A DNA stretch of 38,526 nt from Candidatus Ozemibacter sibiricus (GTDB lineage Bacteria; Muiribacteriota; Ozemobacteria; Ozemobacterales; Ozemobacteraceae), in the NCBI GenBank assembly GCA_003327425.1, contig QOQW01000036.1:1-38526 (forward strand), read 5' to 3'. Both the position numbers and the translations under genes were made by a program. A model generated the notes under the pieces. The model saw only the letters and a program-made list of their open reading frames with translations. It had not been told where the DNA came from and ran no database searches. Below, one piece after another: positions 25,057-34,161 of this stretch; the stretch's first letter is position 1, and each line of letters starts with the position of its first letter.

Positions 25057-26307
25057 ATGACCGACGACTTCAGCCAGTTTCCGTTCTCCCTCGAACTGAC
25101 CGCGACCGGCCATCTGATCGATTCCGGCATCATGTCGGCGATCATGGATGCCATCATCAAGAACGAGGGCGTCTACAGGATCCATGAGTTCGTCGTGGGG
25201 CACACCCACGAGGAGACCTCGCGCACCCGTTTCGAAGTCTTCGCTCGCACTGAAGAGCAACTGACCCGCATCGCCCAGGCTCTGCACGGGTTCGGGTGCG
25301 CCCGCGTCATCGAAGAAGACGTCGTCTTGCGCCCGGCCGAGCGCGACTGGGTCGTGCCCGACGATTTCTACTCGACCACCAACCACCTCACCGAGGTGCG
25401 ACTCGAAGGGAAATGGGTGCCCGCTCGCGACCAGCGCATGGATACGGTCATCGTCTGCCGCAAGGAGGCCGATGGCTGGCAGGCCTGGTGCCGCAAACTG
25501 CGCGATGTGCGCCAGGGCGATCTCATCGCGTGCGGGTTCCGAGGCATCCGCATCCATCCTGAATTCAAGGGGCGCGATCCCGAAGAATTCGCCTTCATGA
25601 ACAGCGAGGTCAGTTCCGAGCGCCGCGTGCGCATCGCCGTGCGTCAGATCGCTCGACTGATCCACGAGCGCCGGCGCGAAGGCAAGCGCATCGGCGTCAC
25701 CGCCGGGCCGGTGGTCGTGCACACCGGCGGGGCCGAGTTCCTGGGCCGGCTCATCCGCGACGGCTACATCGATTTCCTCCTTTCCGGCAACGCCCTCGCG
25801 GTGCACGATATCGAAACCTGCCTGTACGGCACGTCGCTGGGCATCGATGTGCATACCGGCGAGCCGGTCGAAAACGGGCACCGCAACCACCTGCGGGCCA
25901 TCAATACCATCTACCGCCACGGCTCGATCAAGGGGGCGGTCGAGGCCGGCGTGCTGACCTCAGGCATCTTCTACGAATGCGTCAAGAGGAATATTCCCTT
26001 CGTGCTGTCGGGCAGCATTCGCGATGATGGCCCCCTGCCCGAGGTCATCACCGACCAGATCGAAGCGCAGAAAGCCTATTTCGCACAGTTGCGCGACTGC
26101 GGGCTGATGATGATCCTGTCGACCATGCTGCATGGCATCGGGGTCGGAAACATGCTCCCCGGCTACGTCAAGACGATCTGCGTCGATATCAACCCCGCCG
26201 TGGTCACCAAGCTGGCCGACCGCGGCTCGCACCAGACCGTCGGCATCGTCACCGATGTCGGCAGCTTCCTCCACGCCCTCGCCCTGGAACTCGAGTCCCA
26301 GACCTGA
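25057..26307 (+). CDS. TIGR00300/LOR-SDH family protein (alternative ornithine cyclodeaminase-like)
   Basis: 416 residues. The N-terminal part (TATGHLIDSGIMSAIMDAI, IHEFVVGHTHEETSRTRFEV, VPDDFYSTTNHLTEVRLEG) matches the conserved LOR/SDH region. The C-terminal part (GVTAGPVVVHTGG, IDFLLSGNALAVHDIE, CLYGTSLGIDV, NHLRAINTI, VLSGSIRDDGPLPEV, MLPGYVKTICVDINPAVVTKL) is the NAD-binding half typical of TIGR00300. Archaeal members are alternative ornithine cyclodeaminases making proline from ornithine; in cyanobacterial ArgZ/AgrE the same domain is fused to an arginine dihydrolase. The stand-alone length fits the archaeal type. It starts 20 bp after trxB, and no arginine pathway gene is adjacent. Activity is inferred from family only. 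Confidence 0.8.
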   Translation: MTDDFSQFPFSLELTATGHLIDSGIMSAIMDAIIKNEGVYRIHEFVVGHTHEETSRTRFEVFARTEEQLTRIAQALHGFGCARVIEEDVVLRPAERDWVVPDDFYSTTNHLTEVRLEGKWVPARDQRMDTVIVCRKEADGWQAWCRKLRDVRQGDLIACGFRGIRIHPEFKGRDPEEFAFMNSEVSSERRVRIAVRQIARLIHERRREGKRIGVTAGPVVVHTGGAEFLGRLIRDGYIDFLLSGNALAVHDIETCLYGTSLGIDVHTGEPVENGHRNHLRAINTIYRHGSIKGAVEAGVLTSGIFYECVKRNIPFVLSGSIRDDGPLPEVITDQIEAQKAYFAQLRDCGLMMILSTMLHGIGVGNMLPGYVKTICVDINPAVVTKLADRGSHQTVGIVTDVGSFLHALALELESQT

Positions 26308-26392
26308 TGTCGCTTCGGCCCCTCTGCCGGCCCGGGGGTGCTCCCTCTGGCCGCGCGATAAATCTCAACAACAACGATCAGGAGGCATGACC

Positions 26393-27016
26393 ATGGATCT
26401 TTTCGAGTTGCTCGCCAAGCGTCGGACCGTTCGCCAGTTCAAAACGGATCCCGTACCTCAGGCCGATGTGGAAAAAATCGTCCAGGCCGGGTTGCTGGCG
26501 CCCAGCCCCAACGATTCCCACCCCTGGCGGATCATCGCCATCCGCAACCAGGGGATCCTGCGGGAAATGCGGTCGGCGGTCGAGAAGAAGCTCGATGCGT
26601 TGTTCCCCGCCCCCACTGGCGACAAGAAAACCCGGCTCGACAAGGTCAAGAATTTTTCGACGATCTTCGCGCAGGCTCCGCTGGTGCTCGCCGTCATGAT
26701 GAAGCCCTATCGCGCCATCGTCGATGATCTGCTGGATGGTTCCGCTTTGACCCACGATCAGATCAACGCCCTGCGCAAATACCCCGACGTGCAGGCGACC
26801 GGGGCGCTGGTGCAGAACATGCTGCTGGCCGCGACCGAACTCGGGTACGGCGCGGTCTGGGTGTCGGGCGCCCTGGTGGCCTCGGAAGATCTCGACCGCC
26901 TGCTGAAAGGCGGGGAATACAAAGTGCAGACGCTGGTCGCCCTCGGTCGGCCGGCCGTCTCGCCCGAGCCTCGCCGGGCCTACGATCTGAAGGAGTATCT
27001 CGCGACGATCGATTGA
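26393..27016 (+). CDS. Nitroreductase-family flavoprotein, second in window
   Basis: 207 residues. LAKRRTVRQFKTDPVP carries the FMN-binding basic motif, LLAPSPNDSHPWRIIAI the second signature, and GALVQNMLLAATELGYGAVWVSG the central helix; TLVALGRPA follows near the end. The start at 26393 is preferred over the in-frame ATG at 26387 because GGAGG lies 7 nt ahead of it. Only distantly similar to the product of 9326-9835, so not a recent duplication. Followed by mutM after 11 bp. Confidence 0.88.
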   Translation: MDLFELLAKRRTVRQFKTDPVPQADVEKIVQAGLLAPSPNDSHPWRIIAIRNQGILREMRSAVEKKLDALFPAPTGDKKTRLDKVKNFSTIFAQAPLVLAVMMKPYRAIVDDLLDGSALTHDQINALRKYPDVQATGALVQNMLLAATELGYGAVWVSGALVASEDLDRLLKGGEYKVQTLVALGRPAVSPEPRRAYDLKEYLATID

Positions 27017-27027
27017 CCCTGGCCTGA

Positions 27028-28187
27028 ATGCCCGAGCTGCCCGAGGTGGAGGCCCTGGCCATGGCCTTGCGGCCCTGGCTGGAAGGGCGCTGTCTGCGGT
27101 CGTTCGAACCGCGCCGGGCCGGACTGCGACGGCCCTTCCCGCCCGAGGCGGCGGCGATCGTGGTCGGCCGGCTCGGCGGCGGGTCGAACGGCGGGCCAAG
27201 TTCCTGCTCTTCGACCTCGGCTGGCCCTGGGTGCTGCTCATGCACCTGGGCATGACCGGGCACCTGCGCCTCTGCCCCGCCGCCGAGCCGGCCGACCCCC
27301 ACGACCATCTGGTCTGCCGGCTCGATGGCGGGATGCACCTGCGGTTCACCGATCCGCGGCGATTCGGGGTGGTCGATCTGTTCCGCCGCACGCGCGCCGC
27401 CCCGTGGCCGCCCGAGCTGGCCCGCCTCGGGCCCGAGCCGCTAGGGCCTGAATTCACGGTCGATCGCCTGGCCGAGGCGCTGCATCGGCGTTCGGGGCCG
27501 ATCAAAAATGTGCTGCTCGATCAAAGGGTCGTCGCCGGACTGGGCAACATCTACGCGGCCGAAGCCCTGTTCCTGGCCCGGATCCATCCGGCCACCCCGG
27601 CCGCGCGGTTGAGCGACAGACAGATCGAGGCTCTCCATCAGGCCATTCGGGAGACGTTGCAGCGGGCCATCGCGGCCGGCAGCACGGTGCCGCCAGAGGT
27701 GCCGCCAGCGCCGGCCGCACCCGCCGTGCCGCCGGCGCCTTCCGGCTCCGATGCGTCCGCCACCCGCGCCACGGCCCGTTCGCGCCGGCGGGCGGGGGCT
27801 TCCCCGCGCGCCAGCGCTGGCCAGGCGCCCCCTCGTCGTGGTGCCCGGCCGTCGCCGGCTCCTGAGCCAGCCATCGACCGCTCGCACACCTATTTCCCCT
27901 TCGCTTTCGCTGTCTACGGGCGGGAAGGACAGCCGTGCCCACGCTGTCGCACCGGCCGCGTGGCCCGGCTGGTCCAGGTCGGCCGCTCGACCTTCTTCTG
28001 TCCGCGGTGCCAACCCGCCGGCCGTTCGCCAGAGCGGTCGGTTCCTCATTCGCCGAGGAAGCCCTCTCCTCGTCCCGGGCGCTCCACCTCGGGAACGACG
28101 TCCTGCCCCGCCTCTTCCCGTTCAGGCCGAGGTCCGTTACGGCGTCGTCAGGGACGCCCCCTCGCCACGCCAGGAGGTATCGTATGA
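27028..28187 (+). CDS. mutM: Formamidopyrimidine-DNA glycosylase, one-base frameshift and low-complexity insert
   Basis: Starts PELPEVEALA, giving the catalytic Pro and Glu of Fpg. Near 27170-27195 the conserved sequence leaves this frame and resumes in another as RRVERRAKFLLFDLGWPW and MHLGMTGHL, then FTDPRRFGVVDLF, GPIKNVLLDQRVVAGLGNIY and the zinc finger CPRC...FFCPRCQ. One missing base explains this. A Pro/Ala/Arg-rich insert of about 60 residues (27676-27872) sits between IRETLQRAI and SHTYFPFAFAVYGREG, where Fpg normally has a short loop. After the zinc finger the frame runs on for about 55 residues to a stop overlapping the MFS start by ATGA. The enzyme removes 8-oxoguanine. If the frameshift is real, the gene is inactive. 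Confidence 0.85.
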
Positions 28188-29419
28188 CCGGCGCCCTCCG
28201 CCGCTTCGCGGATTTCTTCGGCCTGCGCCGCAGCATCGTCGGGGTGCTCGGCATGTGCATCCTGATCGGGCTCGGCGAGAAGATGGCCGAGCGCTTCCTG
28301 CCGATCTATCTGGTGGCCCTGGGCGGCGGCCCGTGGGTCGTCGGCGCGCTCAATTCCCTCGACAACCTGCTGTCGGCGCTTTATTCCTATCCTGGCGGCT
28401 GGCTGTCTGATCGGTTCGGGCCGCGCCGCGCCCTGTTGATCTTCAATCTCATCGCCATCGTCGGCTACCTCATCGTCATCCTGTTCCCGGCGATGTGGGC
28501 GGTTTTCCTGGGGGCGGTCCTGTTTATCTCCTGGACCGCCCTCTCGCTGCCAGCCACCATGAGCCTGATCTCCGAGGTCCTGCCGAAAGGGAAGCAGACC
28601 ATGGGCGTCTCGGTGCATTCGCTGGTGCGTCGCCTTCCCATGGCGCTGGGGCCGGTGCTCGGCGGGTTCTTCATCACTCGCTACGGTCCGGTGGAAGGCG
28701 TGCGGCTGGCGTTCATCGGGGCCCTGGCCATGGCGGTGGTGGCGATCATCTTCCAGGAGGTCATGTTCGGCGACCAGGTGCCGAAGGAAGCGCCCCCGGC
28801 GCCCGCCGAGGCGGTGGCGGGCGCCGCCCTGCTCACGCCGGCCCTGCGCCGCCTGCTGGTGGCCGATGTGCTGGTGCGGTTCTGCGAGCAGATTCCCTAC
28901 CCGTTCGTCGTGCTGTGGGCGATGAACCTGCATGGGCTGACCGGCGTCGAGTTCGGGATCCTGACCGCGGTCGAGATGGCCACCGCCGTGCTCATCTACA
29001 TCCCCGTGGCGTGGCTGGCCGACCGCAACCGCAAGAAACCCTTCGTCGTCGCCACCTTCGCCATCTTCACCGCCTTCCCGCTGGTGCTCTGGTGGTCGAC
29101 CTCGTTCTGGCCTCTCGTCTTCGCCTTCATCGTGCGCGGCCTCAAGGAGTTCGGGGAGCCGACCCGCAAGGCGCTCATCCTCGAGCTGGCGCCGGAGGGG
29201 CGCAAGGCCGTGGCCTTCGGCACCTACTACCTGTGGCGGGATGTGCTCGTCTCGGTCGGCGCTCTGTCAGGGGCCTGGTGGTGGTCGATCAGCCCGGCCA
29301 CCAATTTCCTGGTGGCCGCCGGGTTCGGGCTGCTGGGCACCCTCTGGTTCGCGATCATGGGTACCGACCTGCCGGTCGAACCTTCGCCCGAACCGGCTCC
29401 TGGCCAGACCACCGCCTGA
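28184..29419 (+). CDS. Major facilitator superfamily transporter
   Basis: 411 residues with about twelve hydrophobic helices. The N-terminal half has GGWLSDRFGPRRALLI, the classical MFS loop 2-3 motif, and the C-terminal half has AWLADRNRKKPFVVA at the equivalent place. The ATG at 28184 has a strong AGGAGG and overlaps the mutM stop by ATGA, so the two are translationally coupled. The substrate is not evident; the sequence resembles multidrug or small-solute efflux types. Confidence 0.88.
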   Translation: MTGALRRFADFFGLRRSIVGVLGMCILIGLGEKMAERFLPIYLVALGGGPWVVGALNSLDNLLSALYSYPGGWLSDRFGPRRALLIFNLIAIVGYLIVILFPAMWAVFLGAVLFISWTALSLPATMSLISEVLPKGKQTMGVSVHSLVRRLPMALGPVLGGFFITRYGPVEGVRLAFIGALAMAVVAIIFQEVMFGDQVPKEAPPAPAEAVAGAALLTPALRRLLVADVLVRFCEQIPYPFVVLWAMNLHGLTGVEFGILTAVEMATAVLIYIPVAWLADRNRKKPFVVATFAIFTAFPLVLWWSTSFWPLVFAFIVRGLKEFGEPTRKALILELAPEGRKAVAFGTYYLWRDVLVSVGALSGAWWWSISPATNFLVAAGFGLLGTLWFAIMGTDLPVEPSPEPAPGQTTA

Positions 29420-29640
29420 ATTCAGGCGTGCCTTTCTGCCGCGGGTGCCCTTCCTGGCCGGGCCGAGGGGGCTGCTTCCCCCGGGGTTCGGGTCGGTAGG
29501 GCGTATGTCCCTTGCTGATCGCGAACCACGGCCCGCCTGCCTGTGGTTCGAGCGGCGGTCACCCTCGATCGGGCGGATGGGCGATTTCGTCGCGGCGCCA
29601 TGATGGGGACCGGCGCGTCGGAATGGCGCGCCACCGGTGG

Positions 29641-31380
29641 TCAGGGGCGTTCGGAGTGGATGGCCAGGTAGTCGAGGTTGCGCAGCATGCTGCGGATGCC
29701 GCTCAACAAGGTGAGATGCAGGACCTGCGCCAGGGAGGCCGAGGTCTGCTTCTGCATGCGGGCGAAATGCTGGCGGTGGATCTCGCTTTCCAGCAAAACG
29801 TAGTCGCGGATCCGGGTGCGGATCCATTCCGCCTCGGCTTTGCCCAGTCGCAGCCGCTGGTGGAATCGATTGACCACTTCGAGACAGTGGCCGATCCCTA
29901 CCCGGATCTCTTGAATCTGTTCTGGCGGGATGGTCTGGCCTGATTCATAGTGCTCTTCGATCTGCTCGACGAAATTGTGGATCTGGCCGGCCATGATGTC
30001 GAGATCGCGGACCTGGTGCAGGAGGGCGGTGGCGTGTCGCAACTGCCGCTCGCCGATGTTGCTGGCCGACAGCCGCACCAGGAACTGCTGCAGATCGTCG
30101 GCGATCTGATGCATGCGCGAAACCCCGGTCTTGATCGAAGCCCGCAAGGTATAGCAATCGTCGAGGTCGATCGGCGAGAGCTCCAGGAACTCGCAGATGC
30201 GCCCCAGCTTGCGTTCCACGGCCCGCAGCAGCGTCTCGGCCTGGGTGGTGGCCTGTTCGAGGGCGACGAACGGCGTGGCCAGCAGACGCTTGTCCAAGGT
30301 GGGTACCGGGGTGGAATCGGCACCCGGCGGTTCCGGCACGACCCACTCGACCGCGCGACGCAGCCAATCGACGAAGGGCAGGATGAGCAAGGCGTTGATC
30401 ACATTGAACAGGGTATGGGAATTGGCGACCTGCCGGACCGGATCGGCCGAGGTCCAGCTCACCAGGGTGACGAAAGGCTCGAGCAACGGCAGGAACAGGA
30501 TGGTGCCGAAGATATTGAACAGCGAGTGGGCGACCGCCGCCCGCTTGGCGTTGGTCGAGGTGCCGATCGATGCCAGGATGGCGGTGATGGTGGTGCCGAT
30601 GTTGTCGCCGAAGATGATGGGAACGGCCGCCAGTTGCGCGGCCCGCGGGTCGTCGCCGAACGCCCCGGCGGCCATCAGCCCCATGGTCAGACCGACGGTG
30701 GCCGAGCTGCTCTGGACGATCAAGGTGACCACCAGACCGGCCAGCACGCCGAACAGCCGGTTGCTCGATAGCACCACGAAGGTTCGCTTGAACAGCTCAT
30801 GCTCACGATAGGCTTTCAGCGAATCGCCCATGAAGGCCATGCCCATGAAGAGCAGGGCGAACCCGACCAGACATTCCCCCCATGAGCGGTTGCTCTTCGA
30901 TTTGCCCAGCATCATCATCAAGGTGCCCAGGAAAAGCAGCGGCCAGGCGAGGTCTTCCAGCTTGAAGGCCATCAACTGGGCGGTCATCGTCGTGCCGATG
31001 TTGGCGCCCAGGATGACGCCGATCGCCTGCAGCAGGGTCATCATGCCCGCATTGACGAAGCCGACCACCATGACCGTGGTGGCCGAACTGCTCTGAATGA
31101 CCGCCGTCACCCCGGCGCCGGTCAGCAGACCCCGCCAGGGCGTGCTGGTGAGGCTGGCGATGATCGCCCGCAGGCGGTCGCCCGCGATGCGTTGCATGGC
31201 CGCGCTCATGAAGGTCATGCCGAACAGGAACATGCCCAGACCGCCGAAGAAATGGCCGAACTCTTTCTGGGCCGCCTTGCCGTAGTTGTAGGAAACGAAG
31301 AAGAACGCCACGAAGAAAGAGGTGGCCAGCAGAACCTTGGCCACCATCTTGATCTGGCGTTTGGTCGAACGGTCGATCAT
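29641..31380 (-). CDS. Na/Pi-cotransporter II family protein with PhoU-like C-terminal domain
   Basis: 579 residues. The start at 31380 follows AGGAGG and fits the family; an upstream in-frame extension has no support. The membrane part contains the duplicated QSSSAT motif (AVIQSSSATTVMVVGF and LIVQSSSATVGLTMG) and GANIGTTMTAQL/GDNIGTTITAIL, all hallmarks of NptA/PF02690 transporters. The last 200 residues are helical (LRASIKTGVSRMHQIADDL, HFARMQKQTSASLAQVL), like a PhoU domain. Likely imports phosphate with sodium. No pho genes are adjacent. Confidence 0.9.
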   Translation of the reverse strand: MIDRSTKRQIKMVAKVLLATSFFVAFFFVSYNYGKAAQKEFGHFFGGLGMFLFGMTFMSAAMQRIAGDRLRAIIASLTSTPWRGLLTGAGVTAVIQSSSATTVMVVGFVNAGMMTLLQAIGVILGANIGTTMTAQLMAFKLEDLAWPLLFLGTLMMMLGKSKSNRSWGECLVGFALLFMGMAFMGDSLKAYREHELFKRTFVVLSSNRLFGVLAGLVVTLIVQSSSATVGLTMGLMAAGAFGDDPRAAQLAAVPIIFGDNIGTTITAILASIGTSTNAKRAAVAHSLFNIFGTILFLPLLEPFVTLVSWTSADPVRQVANSHTLFNVINALLILPFVDWLRRAVEWVVPEPPGADSTPVPTLDKRLLATPFVALEQATTQAETLLRAVERKLGRICEFLELSPIDLDDCYTLRASIKTGVSRMHQIADDLQQFLVRLSASNIGERQLRHATALLHQVRDLDIMAGQIHNFVEQIEEHYESGQTIPPEQIQEIRVGIGHCLEVVNRFHQRLRLGKAEAEWIRTRIRDYVLLESEIHRQHFARMQKQTSASLAQVLHLTLLSGIRSMLRNLDYLAIHSERP

Positions 31381-31643
31381 CCGATCCTCCTGCGGGGTGG
31401 GAACTCCCACGGACTGGCGCCGGCCAGGAACGAATGGTCCCATCGCCGGCGCCGCGAGGGTACCACAACCCGTCGAAAAAGCCAAATTCGGCCGGATCCG
31501 TTGCAGGAGGCGGGGGGAGGGCTGGTGACGTTCATACGCCCGCTCTAGCAAGGCAGGCTGGCCAAGAACCGGCCCTCCTCGCGCTGGTTGCCCGGCCAGG
31601 CCATCGCCGAACGCCGGTCGCCAGAAGAATCACCCCGGGCGAT

Positions 31644-32621
31644 TCAAGGAGCGGGGGCCGGCTCTTCGTGAGGCGAGGTCGGCCCAGGGCGCAGGACCAG
31701 GGCCAGGGCGGCGAAGATCAGCAGGGTGCCGAGCAGGCCGGCCGACCCCAGCCGTTCGCCGAACAGCACGGCCGAGAGGATGGCCCCGGAGATCGGCTGC
31801 AGGTAGAGGACGAAACTGGCCGTCGCGACGGGGATCATGGCCAGGGCGCTGTTCCAGAGGCCATAGGTGACGACCGAGTTGCAAACGCCGAGGTAGAGCA
31901 GAGTCAGCAGTTCCCGCGAGCCCCAGGTTCCCAGGCCGAGCCAAATGGCTTCGACCGCCGCGAACGGGGCCAGCATCAGGGCGCCCAGGGCGAAGGTGTC
32001 GCGGCACACCGCCGTCCAGGGATACCGGGCGATCACGGCTTTCCCCAGAAGACCGTAGATGGCCCAGGCGATCTGGGGCACGGTCACCAGCCCCAGACCC
32101 AGCCAGTATTCGGGCCCCTGCGCGACGGTAGCGGGGGCATCGCCGGCCAGCAGGAACAAGCCGAGCAGGGCGAGCCCGACGGCGATGAACTGCCGGCCCT
32201 GCCAGGGCTCCCGCCACCAGATCGCCGCCAGGATGATCGTGAACAACGGCGGAGTGCCGGAAATGATCGAACTGGCGATGCCCGGCGCCCAGCGCAGGCC
32301 GAAATTCATGCCGAGCACGAGGACGAAGGTGCCCCAGAAGGCCAGCCAGCCCATCGCTCGCCGATCCTCAGGGGCGATGCCGGCCAAGGGCCCCGAGCGG
32401 GTCAGCGCCATCAGCACCCCGCTGGCCAGGGCGAAGCGGGCGAACCCCAGGCTGATGGCCGGCAGGGAGGCCAGCGCCCCCTTGGTCAGGGGGTAGGCCG
32501 CTCCCCACAACCCGGCTGCCACGGCGACCTGCAAGATGCCGCGCCGATAAGACCCGGGGCGCGGCGCAGGAGAGGTGGTGGGGGGTGGGTGGTCCATGGC
32601 GGTGTCGGTCGAGATGCTCAT
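31644..32621 (-). CDS. EamA/DMT-family transporter
   Basis: 325 residues with ten predicted helices in two EamA repeats. GLWGAAYPLTKGALASLP opens the first, with GTPPLFTIILAAIWWREPW; ATASFVLYLQPISGAILSAVLFGERL closes the second. Members export amino acids or other metabolites. The start at 32621 (MSIST) is chosen to avoid a long non-conserved extension; an ATG further downstream (MDHPPP) is also possible and no ribosome-binding site decides. Divergent from metallopeptidase B. Confidence 0.85.
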   Translation of the reverse strand: MSISTDTAMDHPPPTTSPAPRPGSYRRGILQVAVAAGLWGAAYPLTKGALASLPAISLGFARFALASGVLMALTRSGPLAGIAPEDRRAMGWLAFWGTFVLVLGMNFGLRWAPGIASSIISGTPPLFTIILAAIWWREPWQGRQFIAVGLALLGLFLLAGDAPATVAQGPEYWLGLGLVTVPQIAWAIYGLLGKAVIARYPWTAVCRDTFALGALMLAPFAAVEAIWLGLGTWGSRELLTLLYLGVCNSVVTYGLWNSALAMIPVATASFVLYLQPISGAILSAVLFGERLGSAGLLGTLLIFAALALVLRPGPTSPHEEPAPAP

Positions 32622-32707
32622 AACGGTATCATGGTTTCTCGATCGGGGCGAGGGGACGCAAGGCCTACCCTCTTTCCTTGCACGAGAGTCCTTGGCTCCG
32701 GGGGCCA

Positions 32708-32736
32708 TGGACGTACCCCCGATTCATTCATATAAT
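32708..32736 (+). promoter_or_regulatory. Sigma-70-like promoter for metallopeptidase B
   Basis: TGGACG (32708-32713) and a perfect TATAAT (32731-32736) are 17 bp apart, in an AT-rich patch 30 bp upstream of the start codon. Confidence 0.55.
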
Positions 32737-32766
32737 TGAAGAAATATTCGAACGACGGGGGAGCGT

Positions 32767-34161
32767 ATGCGCCATCCGATCCGCTGCAGAGTTTCCCATT
32801 GGTCCGCCACTGCCTTCTTCCTGCTGCTCCTCGCCGTGGGACCGGCCTTCGCTGGGGCATTCAATCTCTATTACGAGAAGGTCGTCTACGACGCCTACGG
32901 GAACGAACTCGGCTATCAGACGCAGCGGCTGACCTCGATCGATGATCTGCCGCCCACCAGCCCGTGGCGGGCCTATCTCAATCTCATGGTCGGCGACCGC
33001 TCCATCTATTCGTATGCCCAGACCATCGCGGCCATGCTGAACATGCCGCTGAACATGACCATCAGCGACCGCAACCTGATGTCCTCTTCGAGCAAGAACG
33101 CCAGCGGCTACAATCTCAAGCTCTACCGCCATGTCACCCAGTATTCGACCGCCAACAGCCAGCGGTTCGTCTTTCTGCACGAACTCGGCCACGTGGCGAT
33201 GCTCAATGCCTATCCCGCCTCCTACAATTTCACCGGGCTCGATTACGGGGCCGACAACCTTCATTACATCGATGAAATCCTGCCCAACGCCAACACCGCC
33301 TGGGTCGAGGGCTGGGCCAACGCCTTCGCCGCCTGGAAGAACGGCGGTCGGGTCTTCAACCTCGATCTCGGGTCGACCGCCACTCTGGCCTTCCTGAAGG
33401 CCAACACGTTCGAAGAGATGACGCGCAACGAGCTGTTCACCGGTAAGGCTCTCTATGACATCATGAGAACCCTTCCTTCCGGCCGAGACAAAGTCTACGA
33501 TGTCATCGCCCGCACCGGGCCCCATTACTCCCTCCGCCATTTCTGCCGGGCCTACATGTCGATCTACCCGCAAGACCAGGTGGCTCTGGCCAATATCCTC
33601 AACCAGAACAGCTTCGGGAAGATGTCGCTCAACGAGATGCTCGACTATCTGAACAACGGGTCCAACCAGGTCAGTCGCTCGTTCTACGACTATCTGGCGG
33701 GGGCCGGCAAACTGAGCGGCACGTCGACCGGCTCCGGCACGAGCACCGGGGCCAAGACCTCGTGGTGGAGCGGGATCGCCAGCTGGTTCTCGCGGGTGTT
33801 CGGCGGGCTCTTCGCCCGGTCCGAGGCGCCGGCCTGGTCCGAGACCCAGCAGGCCCAGCCCCCCGATGGGGCCAGCCTCGCCCTGGGCGGAGGCTCGATC
33901 AGCGTTCCGGCCCAGTTGAGCGACGGGTTGGCCCAGGCCGCCTCTGGTCAAGGGCAGTCGCCGGTGGCGGTCGATCCCAGCGAACGGGGCCCCACCGATC
34001 TGGTGGCGGCCCAGGAAGCCTACGAAAAGGCCTTCGCCGCCTACACCGCTGCTTGCGCCAAAGGCAGCCCCGATTCGGCCGAAGCCAAGGCCGCCCGGGC
34101 GCGCCTGCAGGCCGCCAAGGCCAACCTGGTGCGCATCCGCAAACAGCTTCGAGCCCGCTGA
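32767..34161 (+). CDS. Secreted putative zinc metallopeptidase (gluzincin-like), paralogue B
   Basis: 464 residues with a signal peptide (ATAFFLLLLAVGPAFA). RFVFLHELGHVAML has the HExxH zinc motif at 138-142. DNLHYIDE follows (His166), and AWVEGWANAFAAW provides Glu181, 39 residues after the second His, as candidate third ligand. The product of 13927-15252 has the same order (HEYCH, DNMHHTNE, YLEGWAIF), and further downstream ILNQNSFGKMSLNEMLDYL parallels ILNEQTHGKLSDAELLDLL there. A Gly/Ser/Thr linker and a helical Ala/Lys-rich C-terminus (EAYEKAFAAYTAACAKG) complete it. The ATG at 32767 has a GGGGAG ribosome-binding site. No named family is recognised. Confidence 0.75.
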   Translation: MRHPIRCRVSHWSATAFFLLLLAVGPAFAGAFNLYYEKVVYDAYGNELGYQTQRLTSIDDLPPTSPWRAYLNLMVGDRSIYSYAQTIAAMLNMPLNMTISDRNLMSSSSKNASGYNLKLYRHVTQYSTANSQRFVFLHELGHVAMLNAYPASYNFTGLDYGADNLHYIDEILPNANTAWVEGWANAFAAWKNGGRVFNLDLGSTATLAFLKANTFEEMTRNELFTGKALYDIMRTLPSGRDKVYDVIARTGPHYSLRHFCRAYMSIYPQDQVALANILNQNSFGKMSLNEMLDYLNNGSNQVSRSFYDYLAGAGKLSGTSTGSGTSTGAKTSWWSGIASWFSRVFGGLFARSEAPAWSETQQAQPPDGASLALGGGSISVPAQLSDGLAQAASGQGQSPVAVDPSERGPTDLVAAQEAYEKAFAAYTAACAKGSPDSAEAKAARARLQAAKANLVRIRKQLRAR

